Shown piece by piece: positions 24,277 to 34,041 of a DNA stretch of 64,000 nt (positions are counted from its first letter, which is position 1; the number at the start of each line of letters is the position of its first letter). A program made the position numbers and the translations under genes. The notes under the pieces are model-generated. The model had not been told where the DNA came from and searched no databases. It saw only the letters and a list, made by a program, of their open reading frames with translations. Source of the stretch: Porodaedalea pini (lineage: Eukaryota > Basidiomycota > Agaricomycetes > Hymenochaetales > Hymenochaetaceae); NCBI GenBank assembly GCA_002794775.1, contig NBAY01000081.1, positions 62,001-126,000 of the forward strand, read 5' to 3'.

Positions 24277-25709
24277 ATGAAGTCTACGACGCTCCTGCAG
24301 AAGCTTCACATCCTCCGTCCCCCGAAAGGGGTAGATGTCGATTGGGAGCGCTGCTTGCCCGTCGAGATTCTCGAGCGGATCTTTGGCTACATGCTCGATG
24401 AGCGCGACAACTGCGCGACTCGTATTGCCTTCACAAGGGGTACGCTCCAGCCGACCTTGCGTGCAGCTGCCCTCGTCTGCCGCGTCTGGTACGACGTTGT
24501 GACGAAGTATCTGTACAGCGAGATCTACCTCTCGTCGACGAAGGCCATGGAACTCTTGTGCAATGCCTTAGTGAAGCACAAACGCCTCCGTCCTCTCGTG
24601 CAGCAATTCTACTTCACCAGCAAGGTTTACGCGTCCGGGAATGCCCAGATGCTATCTACAGCCATGGACATCTACAACCTGAAGCGCATTCACGACATTT
24701 GTCCGAATTTATCGCTTTTCGTTAGAGCGAGGCCGTGGACCAAGCTGCTGCCTGCGGACGACGACCTCGCTTTCCGTGCCATCAAGTTTGATCGTGCACG
24801 GATAGACCATCTCACGCATTTGGAGATCGCGGTACCGAACTATGCGTTCTTTGGCGGCAGGATGACATTCTCGTCATCCGTCGAGTTCCCTGCGCTGCAG
24901 GAGCTGTACGTATCTTCTTCTTGGCGCAGCTACTACGACGAAAGCGAGTTGGATACACCGCAGTGGTTCCGAATGCCGCAACTTCGTCGTTTGAGTTTGC
25001 TGGACTTCAGAGTCAGGAGTTGGCAGAAGCTTACCTTTCCTGAGCATTCGCCACTTATCAATACCATCGAGCTTCTACGAGGCGACTACGAAATGGTCCC
25101 CAATCTCTTTGACCCAGTGACGAGCCCTCTCCTTCCGTACGCGAAGACGCTGGAATCCTTGACAATCACCGCGAAACAACTCGAGGAGGTTAAATTCGCC
25201 AGGACATTCAACTGGAGCGAGCTCATAAACCCCTTTCGACAGAGCACAACCGTGTGGTCCCTTGGATTTCTCGAGAGCCTGGTGGAGCTGTGTCTTCCGT
25301 TCCGTAGCTTTGCGAGGATAGGGATCACCAGCTATCCTCCTCGCCTCAAAGACCTTGCCCTGGCTGGGTACTTGTGGGACCTATACGAGGAGCCCCAGGA
25401 TACGATATCTTGCGGGTATATCAACCTTACCAAGCTCTTTAAGTCGATGCTCGACGGTGACGCTCCGCAGGAGCTGAAGCGCGTCCGAGTCTTGGTTCGT
25501 GACTTCGATACGTGGACGCTTAAGGACGGACTGGATGCTAAAACTGTCGGAGTCGAACTGAAGTTGGGAATCGGCCGACTTTACGGTTTCAGTGCGTTGT
25601 GTTTCGCTGTTTCCACGATTTGAAGCCTTGACTAATGTGCATGCTAATTTCAGAGGAGCTGAGGTCAGACTTGACAGACATAGGAATGAAGAAGCTGTCG
25701 CTGCGATGA
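24277..25709 (+). CDS. F-box domain protein
   Basis: One long exon from MKSTTLLQKLHILRPPKG plus a short terminal exon encodes about 460 residues. The F-box lies near residues 25-80: CLPVEILERIFGYML, then after an insertion ALVCRVWYDVVTKYLYSEI. This is the usual LPxEILxxIF...VCrxW...lY pattern of Agaricomycete F-box proteins. The rest has leucine-rich, irregular repeat-like segments and no WD40 domain. F-box proteins link substrates to SCF ubiquitin ligases through Skp1, but the substrate here is unknown. A GT-AG intron after IGRLYGF joins to KELRSDLTDIGMKKLSLR, ending at 25709. An upstream in-frame TTG codon is not used in this model. F-box families are expanded in Agaricomycetes. Confidence 0.82.
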
Positions 25710-26591
25710 TAAGATCCAATTCGAAGGGTCTGTTGAGACGCGACAAAGTTATACGGACTTCACGGGCCTTTACAAATTTGTTTTGTCTGTACTGATTTCT
25801 CAGTGTATAGAAATAAACCAGCATGCCCGTCGCTAATACACTTACTATGAATAGCCAGGAAATCCAGCACAGCTATAATCTAGGGTGTTTCCTTTGTCGT
25901 TGTTGTGTTTGAATGAGAAAATGTTTAAAAAGGTTGCGAAACAGATAAGACAATCAAGTCCGTGTCGATCATCACGTGATTGACAATGGCTTGTCGAATT
26001 CAATGTGAAAATCATGATGCGACTCCGAGCTCTCGCATGACTAGTACCTAGCTAGCGCAGCACTGCGAGTGCGACGGCCTGCTCTCGGAATGCATATTCT
26101 AAGAGCACCAGTATGCCACTTCTGATACCGTCCTGAAGCACTGGACTTAGACACGCCTCGACCAAAAAGCGTGCAGGTCCGACTGCATCCAGAGCATCAT
26201 ATGCATGATCGCATCATTCAATACCCTCCATAAAATTGCTCTGAAGGAAGGCAGAGTGGCAGAAATTTGACAAATGGAACAACTACAGGAAGTCATTGGT
26301 TGCAGTACAACAGTGTACTACGTTGAACTTAAAGGACCTCATGACTGTCAATTCAACATTCAGCGCTTCCAGAATGGTCCTTCTATGTCCCAGGCCCCAG
26401 CGCGCTGATGCATAGCATGGCGTGAGCCTTGGTTGGGAAACTGAAAGCCCCACAGTTGTGTAGCCTGGCTGGCACGGCTCTCCACTCGCCTTGATAAGTA
26501 CTGCAAGTCGACCTTGTCGTTCCTGCATCTGTCTCCGTCTACTAGTAGCTGTCATAAGCCCTCCATCTTCTTCAGGCCGCGATAACGAGCG
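25710..26591. other. Intergenic, nothing recognised
   Basis: About 0.9 kb upstream of the MLKL-like/macrodomain gene. It could contain an extra 5' exon of that gene. No repeat or RNA gene seen. Confidence 0.45.
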
Positions 26592-28399
26592 ATGAAAATG
26601 ATGAGAATCTTCCAAATCCACGTATCTAGAACTACTGCGATCAGCTCTGCAAGCACCATCGCGAAACTCGTTGAAAACGTCTCTGAATCCGTCAATTTCG
26701 GACCGACAAAAAGTGCTGCGAGGATAGCTCAGCAGATTTTGGAAACGATGCAGGTACTATTCCGCATTTTCGTCATCTCGATGAACACCACGAATGCTCA
26801 CTAATAAATACAGGAAGTCGACGAGAATGACGAGGCGCGCATCAAGCTAATGAAAAAAGTCGTAGACTTTCTGCTCCTCATAAGAGAGCATTTTGAGGAG
26901 AGCAATGCAATATTAATCGTGTCGCCGAATCTAAGCAGAAAAATGCGGGGGTTTGAAGAGTAAGCCGGGTTATCACTTTTCTGACCTCCAATAGTCTCTC
27001 ATAGTCTTGCAAGTGTTTTGCTCGAGATCCACAAAGATCTCAAACCAACCGTAAAGATGGGTCTTGCGAGCCGCATCATTAGCAGGGACAGAGTAAGGGG
27101 CGAGCTTGCTGCACATTCAACTGACCTCGATGTGGCAATTGAAAAGCTAAAAGTACGCGTTTCACCAGTTACATATGTTTAAGAGTTCCTGATGAGTATT
27201 ATATCTGCAGTTAAGTTTACTCTTGGGAATAGCCGTAGCCACGAATACTACTCCTCCTAAAAGTAGCAGTCGTCGGCGTGCCATTCCGTAAGCTGACTCT
27301 TTATTATGGGGGATTCACCGAGTCATTCTTCTATTCTTTTATAATCTTAGTCGCAATGGAGAAAGGCGGCCAGTTAAGAGGCCACTCTGCGACAGAGTCT
27401 TTCTCATGTGTGTTTCTTCATGAAAATGCATACTAGACTAATGTCCGATAGTTATCTGTAGTCAGGCTGATATAACAACTCTTAAAGTAGATGCTGTCGT
27501 CAACGCTGCAAAAAACAGCTTATTAGGTTAGCTCCTAGCTTCATCTTTCGATCTCTGTATTGATCTCTCATATGCTAGGCAGTTTCTTTCGCTCAGGTAC
27601 ATATCTACTACATGCAATATGAAACTGTGACAAACTTTCGTACAGTGGATGGCGATATCCATCGCGTTGCAGGACCAGGCTTACTTCAAGAATGTAAGCG
27701 CCATTGCGAAACAATCCAGATCCTCTTTTAGAAACAGCCCCGTAATATCAGTTGACAGGCAAACGGTTGAACGGCTGCGCGACTGGGGACGCTAAGATAA
27801 CGAATGCATACGACCTGCCTGCGTAAGTCATTTAGGCAACGCCATTTGCTATGTCTAACTCTGACGTGCTGGCCTTGGTATGCACCAACGCAGGAGATAT
27901 GTAATACATATGGTTGGGCCTGTGTATGACTCCAGACGGGTTACTCATAAGGCTGACCAACTAGCGTCCTGCTATTTCAAGAGCCTCAGTCTTGCAGTGC
28001 TTCATCGGCTTCGGCGCATTGTAAATGCCGTAATGCAAATATCGAAGGTCTTAAAGCTTATGTACTATACCAGGCCTTCCCAGCAATATCTACTGGGGCG
28101 AATGGATACCCTCTTGAGGATGCCATCCGAATTGCGCTAAGCGTAACACGCCGATTTCTTTTATCCGCAGAGGGCGATGAGGTGTGTACCTTGTTTCTTG
28201 GGACTTGGATTCCGCCTCAGATATTTTCTAGATTGACCTCGTGATATTTACGATGTTCAGTGAGAACGAACAGATCGTTTACAAGTGCGTTTGCCAGTTT
28301 ATGGCAGATTTGACAGTGGTACACAAAGGTCAAAGTTGCTTACTTTCTTGCTGACTCTCTAGGCGACTCATTCCCGAGTTCTTTCCAAGTTCTGTTTGA
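26592..28399 (+). CDS. MLKL-like four-helix domain fused to a macrodomain
   Basis: About eleven exons with canonical splice sites and continuous phase encode about 370 residues. The N-terminal ~165 residues are helical and match the fungal MLKL_NTD-like pattern: FGPTKSAARIAQQILETMQ, then KLMKKVVDFLLLIREHF, LLEIHKDLK and ELAAHSTDLDVAIEKLKLSL. A short linker (about TTPPKSSSRRRAI) leads into a macrodomain: DRVFLIQADITTLKVDAVVN, VDGDIHRVAGPGLLQEC, NGCATGDAKITNAYDLPARY, VIHMVGPVYD and AFPAISTGANGYPLEDAIRI. It ends RLIPEFFPSSV. Macrodomains bind or hydrolyse ADP-ribose, and MLKL-like bundles act as adaptors or membrane-active modules. The usual NAAN motif is NAAK here. ATG 26592 is the first in frame, and a further upstream exon is possible. 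Role unknown; a signalling or stress function is inferred. Confidence 0.78.
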
Positions 28400-28792
28400 T
28401 GCACATTCGCAACCTGTAGTTGCTTCTCTTTCTTCACTTGTTTAATACTTTTCCTGTTTTCTCTTTGACTCGATAATTTTTCCTCAGAAGGCTTTGAAGT
28501 CTCCTGGCTCTTGCAAGGCAGCGTGAAGCCCACTATGTGCTTGCAATTATATCGAGGACCACAGAAAATGCATAAGAATATGATAGAAAACCGGCACCAA
28601 AGCATATGATATTTTGAATGATCAATTGAGGCGTTCGCGAGGGTAGGCGAATTTCGATACGACGGACAAGCACTAAGTTCAGCACGAACATGCATACAGA
28701 TCCATATTGTTGCGTTCAACATAAAGAAAAGAGAACATCATACAGGCATGCACGTATACGACCCATCAGGCTCCCCACCTGCACCCAACCCC

Positions 28793-29414
28793 TCAAGCAA
28801 TGAGTGTCGACGCGGTAGCAGAGTCGTACTTGAAGGTAGGCGGGATCTGCTGCTTCGTCTTGTAGTAACGTGCCAGGCGGTGGATACGCGACTCGATAAG
28901 AATCAAGCGGAATTTTGAGTCCTTGTCCTTTCGGTTGGTCTCGAGGTGCTTGCGGACGGCGACCGCCTTTTTGACGAGGTGCCAAAGGTCCTCGGGGATG
29001 GCTGGTGCCAGGCCTATCCCAAAACAAAAAGGCATGCGATAAACGCATAAGATATGCAGCAAAAGAAGAGGAAAACACGTCCTGTGTTCAACCGCTAGAA
29101 CAGAAAATAAAAGCCCACAGACGTACCATTTGACTTCAGGATACGGAGGATCTTGTTACCGGTGACGAAACGGACCTGCGGAATGCCATGCGAGTCACGC
29201 AGCTGAACGCCGATCTGCGAGGGCGTCAGACCCTTGCGGGCAAGCTTGTTGATCTGGTCAACGACGTCTTCGGGGGAGGTCTTGAGCCATGAAGGCGGAG
29301 AACGGCGGTAGGGAAGGGCAGAGGACGCTGTAAAGGAGTTAGCTTGCAAGCAATTTTTTCCAGAGGTAAACTCTACACACAAATGCCCTTTCCTGGAGCG
29401 TGCATGCGACCCAT
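28793..29414 (-). CDS. RPS13: 40S ribosomal protein uS15 (S13)
   Basis: Three exons (29414-29381, 29327-29127, 29013-28793) encode a 151-residue protein typical in length for eukaryotic S13/uS15. It starts [12 protein letters not shown], continues with [20 protein letters not shown] and the nucleotide-contacting HRLARYYK segment, and ends [11 protein letters not shown]. It is a structural component of the small subunit that contacts 18S rRNA. It diverges from the eS6 gene across 203 bp, a plausible shared promoter. All joints use canonical GT-AG sites. Confidence 0.97.
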
Positions 29415-29617
29415 GGTGGCTGATGGTTTCGGTGAACGTCAACGGCGGACGGGTGTCTTGAGGAGGTGGGTGAAAGCAGGTCAGTAAAGATAGGAAATGC
29501 ACGTAAAGGCGTGAGAATCAAAACTATACAGCAAGTGTTACCGCATTTGGGTCGCCAATCGAAAATTCGCAAACTTGTCGCGCACGGTACGACGAGCTCC
29601 TCAAGACACTACCGGCC
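29415..29617. promoter_or_regulatory. Bidirectional promoter of two ribosomal protein genes
   Basis: The two start codons (uS15 at 29414 on the minus strand, eS6 at 29618 on the plus strand) are only 203 bp apart. All regulatory sequence for both 5' ends must lie here or inside the genes. No obvious TATA box is present, which is usual for ribosomal protein promoters. Confidence 0.7.
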
Positions 29618-30517
29618 ATGAAGTTCAACATCGCCAACCCGGCGACGGGCCAACAAAAGACGATTGACATTGACGATGAGCGTCGTTACCGCATTTTCTA
29701 CGACAAGAAGATGTCCCAGGAGGTCCCTGGCGACTCGCTCGGCGATGAGTTCAAGGGCTATGTCTTCCGCATCTCGGGCGGTAACGACAAGCAGGGCTTC
29801 CCGATGAAGCAGGGTGTACTCGTTCCCCACCGTGTCCGCCTTCTCCTTTCTGCTGGTCACTCCTGCTACCGTCCTCGCCGGACTGGTGAACGCGCGCGCA
29901 AGTCTGTCCGTGGCTGCATTGTCGGGTCCGACATCGCTGTTCTCTCCCTCGTTATTGTCAAGCAGGGTGAGGGAGAACTCCCTGGCCTCACCGATACTGT
30001 TCTCCCCAAGCGCCTGGGCCCCAAGCGTGCAACCAAGATTCGCCGTTTCTTCAACCTCAGCAAAGAGGACGATGTCAGGCAGTACGTTGTCCGTCGTGAG
30101 GTCAAGAGCCAGAAGAACCCTGAGAAGAAGCCATACACCAAGGCGTGAGTGCTGTGGACTCTTGCACTTATTTCTCAGTATCTGAATGCATGGTCTCGTG
30201 CAGTCCTAAAATCCAGCGTCTTGTCACGCCTCTGCGCCTGCAGCGCCGTCGTCACCTCCGCTCCCTCAAGCGCCGCCGCATCGATCGCCAGAAGGAGCAG
30301 AAGGGCGAGTATGAGTGCGTATATTCATATTCATTTCAATTGTATTGTTCTGACGCGGGAGTGTAGAGCCCTCCTCGCCAAGCGCCTCGCCGAGCGCAAG
30401 GAAAAGGCCGCCGCAATCAAGGCATCGCACAAGAAGTAAGATCTTTCGATTTCTCCTTCTCTTCCTGTCTTACTGGGCCTCGTATTTTCTTCATTTCTAC
30501 GCAGGACTACCGCATAA
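29618..30517 (+). CDS. RPS6: 40S ribosomal protein eS6 (S6)
   Basis: A long first exon begins [20 protein letters not shown] and contains [29 protein letters not shown] and [15 protein letters not shown]. It is followed by exons [20 protein letters not shown] and [20 protein letters not shown]. The frame runs to a stop at 30437-30439 (SHKK). A canonical donor at 30436 and acceptor at 30504 would instead give a terminal micro-exon ending KKTTA with stop at 30515-30517; I favour the spliced form. eS6 is a small-subunit protein and the classic TORC1/S6-kinase target. The RRxSS cluster known from yeast is not visible in this tail. Length is otherwise normal. Confidence 0.95.
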
Positions 30518-30943
30518 TGTTTTTCCTGCTCGCATCGCATCGATTCTTCAGCCGTTCTACAAAGGGCGTCTGGGGTCCTCCACCCTCTTATGGTCGTATG
30601 GTCTCCATCTTTCGTACTGTCGTACGCTCCGTATGTTCGTCTATCTCATGTATGGTATGATCAATGCATCTGTAAGCGGGGTGCCAGCGCGGGGGCATCT
30701 TGTGATAAAGCGCTTATGAAAACTCGTGTGTGAGAGTTGGTCCACGCCGAGCTTTTGATTGTTTATCAATATCATGAGTTAGTTTGAATGAGATCCTCAA
30801 TGCGCGGCAAGTGAAATGGAGAAGGGATTGTGTAAGGAAACTGTGAAGCCTGTGAACGACGATATTGCACTATCCTTTCCTCATTCGTCTTCATGGAGTT
30901 GGCGCTAGTACTTGTGAGTAATATTCCTTATACATACTTAACA

Positions 30944-31095
30944 CATTGCATCGCTTATGTTCCTGAACAATGCGCTTCGCTCACCCACTAGACCACAAAC
31001 TTGCCGGTAATAAGGGACAACATTACATATAACGCATTGCATCGCTTACCTTCCTCAATGCTCTTTGCTCATTTATTAGACCTTAAATGGATTTT
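30944..31095. repeat. Two-copy imperfect ~91 bp direct repeat
   Basis: CATTGCATCGCTTA begins at 30944 and again at 31035. Each is followed by a similar TTCCT...CAATGC.CTT.GCTCA...AGACC series, and weaker matches continue to about 31260. The repeat lies in the spacer between eS6 and the next gene and might affect its promoter. Confidence 0.55.
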
Positions 31096-31326
31096 CAATG
31101 TCTTGCATTATTCCTCTGGTTTTCCCCTGCATCTTCAACGAAATAGATTGACGACAATGGAAGGCAATGTTGACTGATATATATATATTAGCACTGCTAG
31201 TGATGAGAGCATATGTGCCTTGACAATGCACTTTGCCTGGTTCCAGCAGACCTTAAATAGGTCTCGGAGTCTCAGCACCCTCTGCAGAACGCAACAGACT
31301 TCGCATCAACCGCACATACAGTAACA

Positions 31327-32712
31327 ATGGACCCCAGGATCCCCACAGAACCCAAGGCGGACAGAGAGAAGAGAGAGCGCAGAGAGCGCAGACCTAGGTC
31401 TCCACGTCGTAGTCCTGAGCCCTCGGAGGCTGACCTCGGGCCCGAGGTCCCGAGAGGACCTACTAGTAAGAGGGACCGTGATAGTCAAGGTGAAGTCTCG
31501 GATGACCCGAATAATTCGAGGGCTTCGAAGCGCCATTCTGGATCAAGAGGCTCTCTTCCTAGGGGACGTCGAAGGGGAGCAAGAGACTCTTTGGTCCCGA
31601 GAGAACATAGAAGAGAGGGCCAGAGTGCTAGTAGTGCCAGTAATTCAGCACCGACCCGTGCTCCCACAAGTTACACCAGAATCAGGAGTACATCAAGCGC
31701 GGGAAAGCATCGGCGCTCAGGACCAGGAGATGAATCTCTAGCTATAAAGGCCAGGGCGGGCTCCGGCTCTGGACAACTACAGAAAGAAGGCGAGCCAGAG
31801 GAACTAGATACAAGTTCTGCTACGGAGAAAGGGAAAGAGGAAGCAGAGAAGGAAGCAGAGAAGGAAGCAGAGAAGGTCGAGTCTAGTGCTGAGCTGCTAG
31901 TTGAAAACCCTACGGGAGACCCTACGCGTGAAGGGTACGAGTCAGTAGATCCTCGAACTTTACAGAAAGGGGATGTGATTATCGGACCATGCCCGGATCT
32001 AGATATCGTGATGAAGTACTTGAATGTGAATTTCAAACGCTACACATCCGAGTCGGGTACCTCTGAGTGGAAAAGATTCAGTTTGGGGAGTATTCGGCAC
32101 CCTCACATAGTCCTTGAGAACAACTTTAAATCGAACGAATCCATAAAGACGGCATTCTACACGACACTCGGTACCTCTTCAGAAAGTTCAAGCCTTGCCG
32201 AGCTGGAGAAAGATGGATTAAGGAAGGAGCTCTGGAAGTTCTATGTCCCCTTGCACAAGAAAAGACACGAAGAGGATAAAAATTGCGGGCAGCCTCAATT
32301 TACTGTTAAAGTCAGAGAGGGCGCGGCCGCACCACTCAAACCTAGTTGGGTGAATGTGATGATGAGCTTCGATCTCAAGATTCGTGATGTGAGTAATAAC
32401 CTGGACTAGTATTTTCTGATGACCCATAGAAAACTGACGCTGATATAGTGGAAGAGAAATAAACGGGGTGTGGCCATTTCCGAGGAAAGTGTTGAAGATC
32501 TGTTGAAGGAAATCGCAAAGCACGCAGATATGGTAGATGCAGCAAAGGAACGGGATCGACGTGGAAGAGAGACTTGGCATAAATACTACCCTTCACAATC
32601 AGGAGGAGCTTCGGACAGAGATTCTGGCAGAGGCTCGAGGAGCAGAAGTTCGCGAAGAGGTCATGGTGGAGATTCAAGTCGAGGTTCGCACAGAGGTTCG
32701 CGCAGAGATTAA
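31327..32712 (+). CDS. Basic RS/RG-rich hypothetical protein
   Basis: Two exons joined by a canonical intron after LKIRD encode about 440 residues. The N-terminal 140 residues are highly charged with RS and RE repeats. An acidic EAEKEAEKEAEK repeat follows. The middle (residues about 200-350) appears globular, with segments such as GDVIIGPCPDLDIVMKYLN and KELWKFYVPLHKK. The C-terminus returns to SRS/RG repeats. No family is recognised. The low-complexity arms resemble nuclear or RNA-binding proteins, but nothing proves that. The start is the first ATG of the frame. Confidence 0.65.
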
Positions 32713-34041
32713 AGTGGGGCACGAACTCGCTCTTAGTAATGAAGTCAGGAATTGCTGTTCGGCAGAGTTCAAACATAGCTAGAACGTCTATTAAAGGTAT
32801 ACAGCAAAGGTAGGTTAACATTGATGCGAGAAATCAAGTTTTTCAGAATTAAAGCCTGAATGCCGCGATGTGTCCCATAGTGATTAGAAAAAGAGTTAGA
32901 AGTAAGCAGTTAAGACGTGCGATGCATTTGCATCAGGTAACAACTAACCTGCAGGCACGTTGAGAAGTCGCTTTTTGCGCGCTGGCGGTAACGATGCCGA
33001 GGGATGAAGGTCGGGGGACGGAGTCCTGATTGTGACTCCGAGTTTCAGATGGAGGTGATGCAACGGGCAGAGCTCAAGCAGCTTCTTCGAAGTTTCGAAG
33101 CTGATCGAGCGGGTCTCGGAGCGAGGGGGATTTGTTGCGGCTCCTCTTTCTTGCTTTTAAGGGAGAGCGTCGTGCGGCACGAAGAGCTGATGTTGATAGT
33201 TGCTGCTGCTGAATGTTGATGAGCAGTACTGGATACAAAGCAGTGAACAGAGCGATGGTCGTCTGGTCCCATCGGCATCCAAGTCTAATCCCATTGGGAA
33301 TGAGACTTCTTTAGTTTGTAGCTCTTGTTCTCCTTAAATATGGTGAGCTCGATGTTGACGAGGCCGAGGCTCGACTACCGATAATGCCAGGTGTGATGAT
33401 CGTCGCGCGTCTCGTTCGACGACGCAGCGGTGTCCTGCGAGTCTGCGCCGGAGTGTCCACCTTCCTAAATCGAAAAACAAACTAGGGTGTTCTCGGAAAA
33501 GATCTGGACGGCGAGGGCATGATGGCGAAGAGCTCGAACGAGTGCAACCTTTCATCCCAATTTGGTCAGTCGTTTGTATCCTCTTACTCGCGTAAGCCCA
33601 CGTGGCTAGGTGAGTACGCTGAAAATGTAGGAGTGCTACGATTTTGCTACGGAAAAAAGGCAAGAAACGGGCAAAGAGTCAATAATTTCCTTATAATTTC
33701 CGACAACAATCTGCGTAAAATCTCTAGGTATATGTGTATAAAATGTAGAGTAAAAGAAAGGGGGGCGGCCCGTGAGGTTCAAATATTTATGACAACGTCT
33801 AATTAGGGCGTGAGAAAAGAGAATATACTGAACAGAAGGCGCGTGGTATTTGTACTTGAGCTCTTCGAAGGCAGCGCTTGTTCTCTCAATCCGTCCTCCA
33901 TCTCCTCTCTCTTTTCCTCTCTAATTCACCTTCTTCACACTCTCGCGCGTCGTCGACGAACAAGACGACAACAACACTGACAATAGCGACCAAGTCGTCC
34001 AGGACAGCGAGCACAACGCGCCCTATACGCGACCTGTAGCG
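32713..34041. other. Intergenic, upstream region of the HMG-box gene
   Basis: About 1.3 kb with small unsupported frames. The last 200 bp before 34042 are CT-rich, as expected for a long fungal 5' leader. Confidence 0.5.

Noticed and set aside
28330..28722. Minus-strand frame of 130 codons overlapping the end of the macrodomain gene
   Set aside because: It overlaps well-supported coding sequence on the other strand and shows no recognisable domain.
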